Source: Episyrphus balteatus
Taxonomy: Eukaryota > Arthropoda > Insecta > Diptera > Syrphidae
Reading direction: 5' to 3'
DNA length: 64,000 bases
Assembly: GCF_945859705.1 (NCBI RefSeq)
Contig: NC_079137.1
Span: 79,133,150-79,197,149 of the forward strand
A model generated the notes under the pieces. The model was not told the DNA's origin. It worked only from the letters and a program-made list of their open reading frames with translations, and did not search any database. Positions within the stretch are counted from its first letter, which is position 1; each line of letters opens with the position of its first letter. Shown in pieces: positions 45,281 to 57,032 of the stretch. The translations under genes were made by a program, and so were the position numbers.

Positions 45281-46850
45281 ATTCACAGTAAGTTTAAGAA
45301 AGGTTTTTAAGACGTTGGGTAGTTCAAGTCAACAACAGAATAAGTTCAGAATGTTTCAAACTATAGTTGACGTTTAAAAAGATTGTTCAATTACTTTGAT
45401 TACATTTCTTTTATGTTCCTTTAAAAAGTCGCTTTACGAACAACTACTGTGCTAATGTTTTCCTTGTTTTTTTTTGTTTTTTTTTTTTGTCAAAACACTG
45501 GTATCAGTGTGGGTATCAAACCTGTCTAAGGAATTTATGAATATGAATAATTCATGTACCTAAATCAATTTCTCAAAAAAAAAAAAAACAATTTGACAGT
45601 AGTACTTTTGGAAAGAAGAGCTCTTCTCTCCTGCTACCATTACTATATGGGGATTTGTTTTCGAATTCATCATAACAATTCCTTCAAAAGTAAAGCTAAA
45701 GTTAACATCATTTATCTCACCGAAAACAGCAAATCGAATCTCATCTCCCTTCAATTTTATGTAAATATATGTATCTGTCCAAGAAATTGTCTTAAAAAAT
45801 AAAAAAAACTCCAAGTCCTTTTTAGGTACTTCCATTTTATTTACACAAAACAAAAATAAGGAAGGACTCTCTTCTTTTCTAACAGAAAATTGCGAAGAGG
45901 GGGGGGGGGGAGAAGTAAATCACTTCGTTTATATTCGAGAAAAAATACTCATTGCTTTTGGAACTTGCATATGAATTACGTTTAACGAAAAAGAATGAGA
46001 ACAGGCAATGACTTGGCTACATTGGCACTGACACAATATTACTGACAGGACACTTATCTTCCTTGAATGGTGTTTCTCATTTCTTATAAAGGAAATAAAA
46101 ATATATTTACATTCTCTCTCGTCTCTATTGACACCATCCCCATCTCCATCACCTAAGGCTAAGGTATCAGAATATAGTAGTACCATCTCTGTACACTTAG
46201 GTGCCGTTAGCATCGTACAAAACGGAGTGATAACTTTTCTATTGCTTTTCTTTCTTTCTTTCTTTCTCCTTTTAACGCTTTTATTGTAGTTTTTTTTTTT
46301 TTTTTGTTATGTTGTTGTTTGTTGTTTATTATGTCTTTATCCTCAGACGAGAATGTGTAACATTAGGAGGATTGAATGAGAGCTATGGAGTCCTTAAAAG
46401 CGGCAAAGATTTGCTTTATAGTTTTCTTCTCTCTTTTAGATTTGTGTATTTGAGTTAGAAAGATGCGCGTCAATAAACAAGCCCACAGGATGTGTCATGG
46501 AGGAGATTGGCTTGGGATTGGGTTTGTTTGGTGGAGGCACTCAAATATTGCACGGGGATATGTATGCGAGCAAAATACCTACACGACTGCTGCTGCTGCT
46601 GCGGCTTTGTGTACACAACATTTAGATCAGCGAAAGAGATATTTTTGTTTGGGGGTATAGTTGGAAAGGCTCTTCGGGCTTGAAGTCAATTTCGCAAATT
46701 GAAGGCTTTGTTGTGTTGACAAAGTCGCACACCATATTCTCATACCTCTTCTCTGCAATGCTGTGTTCGTGGTTATGTCAATTTTATCTTTTTGGCTTGA
46801 CTTTTTAGATAAAACAAAAATTGTCCTCCCCCTCAGTCCTCCCTGCGATG
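45281..46850. other. AT-rich sequence with poly-G and TTTC tracts; no gene supported
   Basis: A 12-base G run lies at 45899-45910 and a (TTTC)n run at about 46246-46265. CTG repeats occur near 46588-46600. A candidate exon on the minus strand at about 45729-45802 is discussed under findings. Confidence 0.45.
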
Positions 46851-47649
46851 CACAGTGGGACGACCCATAGCAAAAAATAAAAAATTCGAATATTATTGCG
46901 GTGCTTTTGAATGATGTCATCCAAAATATATTTAGGTTCTAACTGCGTCAAAATTATTTGCATTGACAAATTAGTGCAAAAGCTATAGAGCTCCAAACAT
47001 TGTCAAGTTTGATTTTGTGTTACTCCCAAAATTTTTTGTGTGTTAAAAAATTAATTTAATAATGGATAATAACACTCATCAAGGTATTTAAATTAATATT
47101 TAATAACAAACTAATTTTTTTTTTGTTGCATTTTTTTTATTCGTAATTTTCCAAGTAAAAAGATAAAAAAAAAAATTTTTTGACCTAAAGTATGATTTTC
47201 TTTTTTACACCTAAAAGGCTCTCTGGGGTTTTAATGGTTTTATACTCAATAAAGTGTCCTCTAAATGAATCAAGAAAAAAATCTTGCGGCAATTTTGCGC
47301 CAAGTACTTAAAATCGCATTTTTTATGTTCAACCCCTGTATCAAAAAAAAGACCAAATTTTAAAAACTTTGTTATTTTCTTTTTTGTTTGAATATTCAAA
47401 TTATAATGTTTTAATATCTATGCTATTGTTACTCATATTTTACATAAATTTACATTAATAAAAAGAATATCCTTTAAAAAAAAGTTCGCTGCTCAACTCT
47501 TTTAATTAAATAAATATGAATTTCCTTGCTTTTTTTAATTCATAGATTTAGGTATAAATTGACGTCTTAATGCAACTCTGCGTAGTTTCAGTCACACACA
47601 ATATAACAGAAATGCCGATTTTTCCATACATACGTCCCACTGTGCGATG
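46846..47649. other. 5-bp target duplications (CGATG) around Transib-like element 1
   Basis: CGATG at 46846-46850 and CGATG at 47645-47649 directly abut the element ends. Five-base, GC-containing duplications are typical of Transib transposition. Confidence 0.85.
46851..47644. mobile_element. Transib-like non-autonomous element 1 (794 bp)
   Basis: The ends are CACAGTGGGACG at 46851 and CGTCCCACTGTG ending at 47644, bordered by perfect 5-bp duplications. CACAGTG is the heptamer of the V(D)J recombination signal and of Transib termini, and the duplication length agrees with Transib. Beyond the 12 matching bases, both ends have an A-rich tract beginning 14 bases after the heptamer (AAAAAATAA left, AAAAATCGG right). 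The interior is AT-rich with no transposase. The assignment to Transib is inference from ends plus duplication and is good but not certain. Confidence 0.82.
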
Positions 47650-49267
47650 CTAGAAGGCTTTTGTGAATTTTGAATTTATACGAGACGAGAGAGTCTCGTG
47701 AAGGATTTTGTGGAAATTGATTTTATACTGCCTGCGATGCGATTCGAAGCGCGTATAAGGTGAATATTTGATTTCTATTTTGTTGTTCGGTTTGATTATA
47801 GAGTATCGCGGAATTTGTTCCTTCTTTTTCGATGAAACTTTTATTCGTATGGATTTCCATGAAGATTGTTGAAAGGAAATTTATTCAAAGTTGTATCGCG
47901 CCGCCACCATCGACGACGAATGAGAAAAAGAATAACTCGTTTTGCAATTGGCTTCCTTTTTAGACAATAATACTGGCAATAATGTCAGATTGGGTTTTTC
48001 TACAAAACCGGATATCGATTTGATATCGATATAATTTATTCCTCAATTTTGTTCGTATACGTGTTATTAGTTTTTTTTTTTTTGTTTTTCTTTTCATATT
48101 TTTTTATTTATTCTGTTAAATCCTCTCAAAAAAAAAATACACATCACAGATGGATAAAAAGTTATTGAATAAAATAATGAATAACCAAGAAAAGTTTACC
48201 TATAAAATATTGTAACACAAAAAACACACATGAACACGCAATAAATATAAATTGAAAAGAGAAATAAATATTAAATAAAATACACAAATATAAAAAAGTA
48301 TACAACAATTCCTTGGGGATAAATTATACAAGGAATCATCTTGTGAAAGTGGATGGATTGGATATATACCTTGCCAATATGTATCCTTGGTAGATTATCT
48401 GATCTCTCTATCTCAATAATTTATATTGTTAAAATATGTTGAATTAGTTATGAAATGAAATGTTGATGGGTTTGATTTATTTTTGGAAATTCATTTTTGA
48501 TAGGCAGAGCAGAAGGTACCTTTGTAGTTTATACCTGTCAAAATGGCAGTTAAGATGTTCTTTTTTTTGTTAGAAACATGAATATCTACTTTTCAACTTG
48601 TAGTTTTGTGAAGAAATGATAAAGTGAGATATTGGTATATTTTCGATTGTTTGTACCTATTACTTTCAATATTTATGAACCTTTATAAATTCATTTTAAT
48701 TTGTATGAAAATTCTTCGAAACTATACTTTATTGATTAAAATATCAAGAAGGCAAGAACAAATATTGACGAAGCACAGGAAGTATTTATGAAATATGATG
48801 ATATTGGTAGTTAGTTGAAGTAAGTACCTAAGTTAGTAGATTAGAAATTAGAAAACAATAGGGGATACAACCCAAAGTATGGGTTGATTCGGATAAAACA
48901 ATGCATCATCGGCAGTTCAAGTTTTCACCTACGTTTATTAGTGTTTGTTTTTCGAAAACGGATCTATAGATATAAAGAAAATTTTCATTTTTTAATTTTA
49001 AAGATTTTAAAGTTTCAACTCTGAGATATAGAATTTTGAACGGGAAAGCATCTTTTTGTCTTAAACCATCAATATCTCCGCAACCGCTAATTGCACAAGA
49101 AAATTGAGAAGTGTTTTGAAATCTTGAATACCCACAAAAATCAAGTATGGGTTAACATTTATTTGAAAAATCAAGAAAAAAAACTTGGTTTTGGTGCCAC
49201 AGCGTATGGTGGTAGAAATAATTTCAATTATTATTTTTAAAATTGTGCAACAGAACGTAATATCACA
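47650..49267. other. AT-rich sequence, no gene seen
   Basis: A small perfect hairpin, ACGAGAC with GTCTCGT, lies at about 47679-47698. The words GATATCGAT are repeated at 48011-48031 and include the octamer TATCGATA (48024-48031), the consensus binding site of the fly factor DREF. A short less AT-rich patch near 47895-47930 is not a convincing exon. Confidence 0.45.
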
Positions 49268-49281
49268 CATACACCCCAGTG
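49268..49281 (-). repeat. Isolated terminal repeat of CACTGKGGYGTATG type, reversed
   Basis: CATACACCCCAGTG is the complement of the end at 41244 (CACTGGGGTGTATG). It is oriented as a right-hand end. Confidence 0.45.
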
Positions 49282-49429
49282 ACCGTTTAATTACTAATTA
49301 AAAGAATTACTTCAATTAAGAATGAATCAGGCGCTTAACTTATATCAAATAGTTAGATCAGAAAGCGTAGAGCACATTTTGAGTGTGCGTAGTTTTATTA
49401 ACTTTGAACAAAGTGCGCTCTTTTTTTTA

Positions 49430-49685
49430 CCGACTTCCAAAAAGGAGGAGGTATTAAATTCGTCTGTATTTTTTTTTTTTTGTTTGTGTTTGTTACCTCA
49501 TAACTTTGGACTGAGTAAACCAATTTTGATAATTCTATTTGTAATGGAAAGCTGGTGGCTGCAATGTGGTCCCATTTTAATTTCGTTTAGTTTTATCCAT
49601 GGGAACTATTAGAAAAACCATAAAACCCTGTTTTGATCAGTGGAAGTCGATTTTGTTTTTAGATAAAAATGATTATTAAGTCTAA
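49430..49685 (+). repeat. Dispersed repeat family E, copy 2
   Basis: It begins ACCGACTTCCAAAAAGGAGG, passes a T tract and GTTACCTCATAACTTTGGAC, and continues with TGGAAAGCTGGTG, GTGGTCCCATTT and GAAAAACCATAAAACCC. The second half aligns with 41421-41600. The copy is longer than copy 1 at its 5' side. Confidence 0.75.
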
Positions 49686-51261
49686 TCATTTGATATAAAT
49701 TAGAAAAATTATTTTATAGTTTTGAATGCGTGATCAGTTGCGTATTGAGGGGGCTCGGGGAGCTCAAGCCCACCCCCAAGCTTTCAAAATCATGTTATTA
49801 TTTAGCTGATTTCATCATAATGTACATGATTAACTGAAATTTGTTCGTAAATCTTAGAGACTTAGAGGCAGCTCAAATGCTCGGGCCCTCTCCAAATTCT
49901 GAAACGGTTTGTGTTTGTTTGAGTAAAAGCCTTAGCTGGCGTTGAGAGTTGAGTTAATTTTTTCGTATCTTAGTCCAATTCGGAATTCTTTACATCACTG
50001 TACATTTTGCAAAACTTCTTATGAAATCTCAAAACACCGTATTTTATCGTCTTAGTTATATGTATTTACTCTTTTTCAAAAATAATATTTTTGTCAAAAA
50101 TATTGCAAATAGAAATTTTTGATATCTCAAAATCTTAGTTGCCAACATACATAACCAAGGGTTTCTTTAAGCAAATTCCAATTTGCGCTTCTGATTTGGA
50201 TTTAAAAAGCAACATATTACGAAAAAATGTATATGTACATATTTTGAATTTTACATCAAAAAGAATTTCATTGAAAATTAGTTTTTAAGATTTTCACGTT
50301 CTGTATTTCAATTTTTGCGCATTCAATTGCCGAAAGAGAAATTAGATTTTTTGCATTTTTTCACTCATTTAGATTTTCTGGATCGAACTCAATTCAATTT
50401 GTTTCTGTTCGTGACAAAATACTTTCAAAACTTATATTTTTATTGTTTATTTTAATGTTTATTTGTTGTTAATTTAATACAAAATACATAAAACACAATA
50501 TTCATGAAATATCATAATTCATCAATGCCTCTGTGTTTGCAACCTCATTCGCTTTACACTTTACTTATTTGATATCTGCCATGTTCCGCATTTCACTTAC
50601 ATATTTGATTTGTCTCGTAAAATACGTCTTCTCATTTTTTTTTTTTATTCTGCTTTTTTCAATTAAAATTGCCTATAAAATTGCATTCATGTTCAAAGCA
50701 GCAGTAATTTCACTTTAGAAACAAAATCCTTCAGTTTTGACAGTTCGAAGCAATTTCAAAGTTTTCGAAATCGATCGAAATGAAGAATATTATGATATTT
50801 CATTTCACGAGAAATTGAAAAGTGATTTCAATTCACTTTGTTCGGATAGCGGAACATGGGCGTTTATATCGAAAATAATGATAAGTATAGGAATAGCTCA
50901 AAAACTAGGCGTGATAGGAATAAATCTGTATACAGTTTTGAATTAAGCACATGACAAAGTTCGAACGAAATAATGTTTTTTTAAGGATGACTCAACACCT
51001 TGCTGTTTGTATAAAATGTTTGGGATACAAGAACTCTGAAAAAAAACACTGCTTTGAATGTGAAAGGAGGAGACAGCAGAACGAAGCTGTTGAGAGCAGT
51101 AAAATGCTAGTATGCCACTTTCAGTTCCGCAGCACAGTGCTTAACTCTCGACCAAATATGAATAAAAAAAAAAGAGAAACAAAATTTTCGTACATTTACC
51201 CTCTAAAAAATTTTTGAAACATTTTCTATCCCCCTCCAAATTTTTTTCTGGATACTCCACT
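49686..51261. other. AT-rich sequence; possible LINE remnants; no gene supported
   Basis: Short frames at 50737-50946 and 50951-51217 lie in front of the LINE fragment and might be decayed parts of the same insertion, but I recognise no domain in them. Confidence 0.35.
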
Positions 51262-51510
51262 AATGTGTACCCACTAGCCACAATGGACAGCCATAACCTC
51301 AATGTAATAAAGGACTTTGTCTACCTAGTCCCCACAATAAACACAGACAACAATCCCTTCTACTTTGGTTTCAGATGGAAATTGAATAGCATAGCCCTCT
51401 TTCGAGAAACTAAGGTGTCCCTGTACAAGACTATCATTATCCTCTTTTTGCTACCTGCTATATGGTGCAGAGATATCGACTTTGTCGAAGGCACATCAAA
51501 ACTTTTTGAA
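51262..51510 (+). pseudogene. Degenerate LINE reverse-transcriptase 3' fragment
   Basis: From about 51283 the plus-strand frame contains NVIKDFVYL, INTDNN and LNSIALFRETKVSLYKTIII. These motifs match, in order and spacing, the segment just after the reverse-transcriptase core of insect non-LTR retrotransposons of the RTE/CR1-like type, where VIKDFVYLG, INTDNNP and RETKVSLYKTIIIPVLLYG recur. Here the conserved glycine after FVYL is lost, a stretch after INTDNN is shortened, and PVLLYG is changed. The rest of the protein is absent. It is a dead 5'-truncated copy. The clade is uncertain. Confidence 0.7.
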
Positions 51511-51753
51511 ATGTTTCGAGAGAAAAAATCTACACACAATTTTTGGTTCCACCTGCGTCCTACATTGATGGTGAAAATAGAAGAAGCCTTATTATATTTT
51601 GTTAAGACACATCTAAAATAATTCCAGCAAAATAATAGCTAACAACACTCTAGGAACTTTTTCCTTTACATTTTTTCTATAATTCAAATTGTTTGAACGA
51701 AAGTCCTTCTTTGAATTTGAAAAACTGGAATTTAAAAAAAAAAAGGCCCACAC

Positions 51754-51758
51754 CATCG
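51754..51758. other. 5-bp target duplication CATCG, Transib-like element 2 (left)
   Basis: CATCG abuts the left heptamer and is repeated exactly at 53702-53706. Confidence 0.85.
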
Positions 51759-53701
51759 CACAGTGGGCCCATATGGCCTTAGGCGTCTCAAAAATCTGTA
51801 ACTTTGTTGTCTTTTGTGATAATTGCTTCAAATTTGGAATATAATGTCTTTGATATATTACGAATCATCCAACTTACTTTTTTTTTAAATTAAAATTGTT
51901 TTTAAGCTTTTAATAATTAGTCAAAGTTCAAAAAGTACGATTTTCGTTTGATTTGGGTATTTAAAAATATCTGTAACTTTTTTGTCTCCTGAAATAATTA
52001 AACCAAATTTGGAACATATAATCTTTAATGTATTAGAAATCATTGAGTGTAGTTTTTTTTAAATGCAAATTATTTTTGAGCTTTGAAAAGCTAGGCAAAG
52101 TTCAAAAAGTACAATTTTGGATCGACTATGGCGTTCCAAAAATCTGTCATTTTATCGAGTCTGAAAATAATTAACTCAAATTAGGAATATATTACCTGAA
52201 ATGTTTAATAAATTATCTGACACACTGTTTTTTTAGCTAATATTTTTATTTAAGTATTAAACGTTTATTCAAAGCTAAAAAAAATCGATTTTGACTAGGC
52301 TAGAACGTCTCAAAAATCTATAACTTTTGTATCTTAAAAGATTATTTTCTCAAATTTTGCAAAATAAGATAAAACTGGTTTCTTAATTTTATAAAGGCCT
52401 TCCTTTCGTGTCTTAAAATTACTTAATTATTTTTATGAGTATGCAATAAAGAAAAAATACATTTCAATGTAGTTTGTTTGTGTTACGTTATTTGAAATTA
52501 AAGCTATTTAATTGAAAAATTATAAGAAAAATATTGATTATACTCATTTTAAATAAAGTCGTTTGTAAGGCAAAGTGAAATAGTCGAAAAACTACGCTTT
52601 TGAGAAAAGAGCAAAAAAAAGGAAATCACAAAAAAAAAACTGGCTGTCAATTTTCACGAAAATCCTTCTTAATTAAATACTTAAAACGGCTCTTTTGAAA
52701 ATCTTCGAGTAAAATCAAAATCAGTAAATAAAATCTCTATGTAACTTTTTCCATAGATGAAATTTTTTTCAACAATTACAATATGAAATTCTAACATTTT
52801 TCTGCTACCTAAGACGTTTTCTAATCTTCAATTTTGGGTGCATATACTAAGTCTAAGAGCCCACAGCAAATTTTGGGAGTTGAGGTATAACCAAAATGTG
52901 AGTATGCAGTTTTATAGCCTAATACGTTTTAATAACGAATTCAAAAGTCTGGCAGTTTTAAATCGCGGTTTCATATGGTTTCCGAGGGGTTAAATATCGC
53001 GAGTTTTCCAATTAATGTGAGTAGGCTAAATTAACACAAAATCACATTTTGAATATACCTAAGGACTGATGCTCTGTCATTCCCCCAAAGCCTGAAGACA
53101 TCAATCTTGACAGTGCGATCAATAGAACTCAAGATATGTATTGAAACAGGTCAGGATGCACCAAAATACGTTTTTTTGTACTATGTCTTTCGACAGATAT
53201 ATCGTTCTCTATCAAAGAAAAGCAGATAAAAGCAGCCAATTCTTTTTGTATCTTTTAGTACATAAACCAAAGAACAAAATTGTGAAAAAAAGTAGACAGC
53301 GGAAATATTTGAAACTCAGTTTGAAATTAAAAAACTGCAAATAAAAGCTTATTGTGTGAAAAAAATAATATTAATTAAAAATATATTTTTTTTATTTTCA
53401 GCAATATAAATAGCAGTTAAAATAAGCTTTCCAACGACATACAACACTTATATAATTTATTCAAATATAGTTTTGAAAACGTATAGTGAAGATTTGGTTT
53501 ATTTTGTTACTCAAACAAAGTATTTTCAAGTGGAGACTTCAGATACAATTTTGTAATAGAGGAACTCATTTTAAAAATCAATTTTCAATGAAAATATATA
53601 GATTAACTTTCCCTTGATTCATTTCCGTAAAGAAATTACCAAAAATTAAAATTTCATAAAAACCATTTTTGAGACGCAAATGGTCCTTTGGGCCCATTGT
53701 G
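51759..53701. mobile_element. Transib-like non-autonomous element 2 (1.94 kb)
   Basis: The left end is CACAGTGGGCCCATATGGCC (51759). The right end, read inward, is CACAATGGGCCCAAAGGACC (to 53701). The ends stay similar for about 36 bp and share GCGTCTCAAAAAT at an identical distance, 24 bases from heptamer to the AAAAAT tract on both sides. CATCG duplications flank it. CACAGTG and CACAATG are both known Transib/RSS heptamer forms. The interior has a diverged tandem repeat at its left side and only short frames, so it is non-autonomous or decayed beyond recognition. Confidence 0.85.
51775..52345 (+). repeat. Diverged tandem repeat inside Transib-like element 2
   Basis: The words TCAAAAATCTGTAACTTT, TTGGAATATAAT, TTCAAAAAGTACGATTTT and variants recur near 51786, 51963, 52136 and 52311, with a period of about 172-177 bp. 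Three units and a start of a fourth are visible, increasingly diverged toward the right. Confidence 0.75.
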
Positions 53702-56049
53702 CATCGTGTCGAAAAAGCCTATAAATACTTTCTTTCCCATCAACCATCAGCTGTCACGTCTTTATATTTCTTAAATTAAGACTGTATACACTGTACACAG
53801 ATGAAGTTCATCAGTTGTCCAAAGGTCATTTAAATTAAAAAAAAAAAAACTCCTTGACTTGAAGAGTAAAGAATTGATTGACATAATTGATTTTGGATTG
53901 AATTTCCAAATGAATTTTCTCTTCGAAATTAAAACATAAAATACATTCCCACTCTGCCTGCGTGGTATGAAAATTAAAATGAATCATGATGGTTTAATTT
54001 GTATCTTTGATCCTTTCAATTATATCGTCTTCCTTCAAACTTGACACTCTTTAGCTTTTGTGAACTTTCTTAATAATAATAAAGGCAACCTTTCAATAAA
54101 TCATTAATTTTTTTCCTCATCTCGGTGGCAGATTAAAAAATCAATCTTCTCTTTATTGATTCAAGGTTATTTTAGATGAATTAATCATTCTTCTTCATCT
54201 AGACACTGGCCTCTTCTACTACTTTTACTCTGCTTATTTAATTTGATTTTTAATCTTTATCGATAAAAAAAAGTTTAAGTGGAAAAAAAAATAAATATAC
54301 GTAGTTTAATCGTCTTGGAATTTTATTACATAAAAGCTATCTCGAGAAAGGTAGAATAAAGAATATTTATCGATCCGTCTTGACATTGAAGGACATAACA
54401 CTCTCTGTGTGTAACCTTTTATTCTTTGGAAAATTATTTTTTTTCTATCTTTATTCATTTATAACAAACGATATCCTCCTACTCATGTTTCATCAGAATA
54501 CAAACCTCTACCTACGATAACCTACTTATAGAAGACGAATCTCTGACCTTAATATCTCTGGTGGGTGGGGGGATTATAAAAATGTATACAACTCTCGAGT
54601 ATCTCCATAATATGCTTACTTCATAAAAATAAAATACGGTTCATTGGCGAAATAGAATGACACAAAAAGCCTTAGCCTTCGAGACTTAAAAGGAAGCCTC
54701 TCGCTAGTCCGTATGTTGCGTGACCCATAATATTATAGTTTGGTGGAGCGGAGCAAGTCGAAACCCAATTGATGACCCAAATTTATGTTAATCCCTTGAA
54801 TTGCAATTCAGACAACCTGTCGACCAATGTTAACAATTTTGTTGTGTTTCGGTTTTTTTTTTTCCAACAAGTCCTCACTCTCCTCTGTGTGCTATCATAT
54901 TTTATCCCGAAGGGTATTTATCCTTATTCTTGAATTCACGAAAGAATATAAATTAACAAGGCTCTCTTTGTATCCCTTCGGAAATTCATTTTCCTTTTTT
55001 AAGTTTTCCCTTATTGTTGGGAATTTTTTTTTTTTTTTTTTCGTTTTTCATCTTCCTTTTGAATGAGATGAGAATATCTCATTTACATTGTGTATCCTTT
55101 CTTCAGGTTTCTTTCAATCTCATTTCGCTTGCTTCTTCTAGGCTTTAGAGAGGATGCTTGTGATATCCTCAGAAAAGGAAGTATAATAACTTATTTTGCT
55201 TTTGCCACAAATGAAACCCTTAAAACGAAACAATAATTAAGAAATGACCGCCTTAGTGTATCCTTTTAATTATTTGGACACTTTTACGTGCTATTTTCTT
55301 GTTTCCAGAAGACCGTTAAATTGGGTTTTTCGTCTGTCATTTAAAGAGGCTGAAGCCTTGAGGTATAATATAACAAAAGAGGATGAGCACGTTATATTGA
55401 AGAAAACACAAGAAGGTTGTAAGTAAAGTGGAGTCTTGACAACCTTTGTGACCACGTAGAGAGTATCTTAAATTTCACTTTTTGCAATTTTCAGAAATCA
55501 AATTTGAAAAATTTGAGGGTTAAAAGGGCGAATTTAAGGATATTTTCTTCAGACAAAACAAAATAAGATCGCAATAGCCATTACAGAAAGAAAGAGAGTC
55601 GTCGTGTGCTTATGTCACATTGCTGAACGTAAAAAGGATTAAAATTAATAAACCCCATCATACAATGAGAGAAGAAGAAGAAATCCCTTCTTTATCCTTA
55701 ACGTAATCATTATCTATCATTAGGCTAAAGGGCTTTACAAAGACATAAGGTGTCCCACCATGAAATTCCTTAGAAGAACCCTAATCTTCAAAAAGGAGAG
55801 CAAAATCCTTTAAAAAAAAAACTTTAGGCATTTCTCTTTAACCCATTCTCCTACCAATTTTCTATATACAAAGCATCCCAGAGTCAGAGTCACATACCAA
55901 CTCAACTTACATATATGAGATCCTTTTGAGTATTTTTGTTGTGAAAAAAGGCACATAAATTTAAGGATGTCCTTAAATTTAAAGAGGAAATTCTATTTGT
56001 GTGTGGAATTCTCACTTTTAGCGCTGGGGTGTACTGTCAGCACTATACC
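53702..56049. other. AT-rich sequence; one speculative exon; no gene supported
   Basis: A splice-bounded 110-base frame at 55309-55418 on the plus strand is described under findings. Otherwise there are long T tracts (for example 55026-55042) and no element borders. Confidence 0.4.
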
Positions 56050-56051
56050 TA

Positions 56052-57032
56052 GGGGAGAGTGGGGCTAAATGTAACAGGGGTAAGAATTAACAGCTAAAAA
56101 AAGCGATGTTCCTTTCAATATTAAGAAACGCGTAAAGGAGAAAAATGCTCAATTTTTGCATATCTACCGGCACATTTTCTTCAGATGAAGATTAGACGAC
56201 AGGGTGAGAAGTTACACTAGTGGTGCCCAAAAAATGCATGTTTGTAACTTTTTTTTTTAATTTTATTTTTGGTCTACCTCTTTACCCGAAAAAGATAGAG
56301 TGCTAAGTGTTTTTTTTGTTATATGCAACTGTGTTTTGGCTCAAATTGCGTGTATATGTTATGTCTATATATGTTTCGCTTTTTTTTTTAATTGATTTTA
56401 TGTGCCAAATTTCATGCTGGGGCTAGTTGTAACATTTTTCCGGGGCAAGTTGTACCATGTAAAAACTTACCTATACTGAAAAATTGTTTACCTAATATAA
56501 TTAACAACCCTGAATATGAATGCTTGTAATTGAATTTGTATTTATTTTGAAATTGGAAACACATTTTTGAACCACCACTTGAATTCATAAAGCTTATAAA
56601 ACAATTTATGAATTCGAATAACTTTTATTTAAGACTACTGTCAAATTTTCTCTGGAAATCTTGGATTTGCCCCTTTTTTTACAAATTCGCACCAAAATTT
56701 CATGACTGAGGTTTGTTTTTATTGTTATTAATTAAAAATAAATAAATATAAACAAATAAAGGTATTTTTCTCTTATTTTTAGTTCTTGGTACAACCTACC
56801 CCGGTATGTGTTACACTTTGCCCCGTATGTGGGGTAAGTTGAAACAACACGATTTTTTATTTGGAAGCTTTATTTTTCAACTTTACCGTTATGTTTTGCT
56901 AAATTTTTATGATGGATCTTGGAGCTAAAACATGGGTCTTTAATTTAAAAAAGGTCTGGTTGACCCACTTTCAAATTTGTAGGAGAACCATCGATTTTAG
57001 AAAAAAGTGTTACATTTGGCCCCACTCTCCCC
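56052..57032. mobile_element. TIR element with GGGGAGAGTGGGGC ends, TA-flanked
   Basis: The left end reads GGGGAGAGTGGGGCTAAATG and the right end is its near-complement CATTTGGCCCCACTCTCCCC. TA directly precedes (56050-56051) and follows (57033-57034) the ends. Internal sequence repeats a related theme in both orientations: GGGGCTAGTTGTAAC, GGGGCAAGTTGTACC, GGTACAACCTACCCC and GTTACACTTTGCCCC. There is no transposase. A TA duplication fits a Tc1/mariner-type mechanism, but the ends alone do not settle the superfamily. Confidence 0.85.

Noticed and set aside
47895..47930. Translation start with a Kozak-like GCCGCCACC
   Set aside because: The following codon is ATC, not ATG; the minus-strand ATG opens only eight codons.
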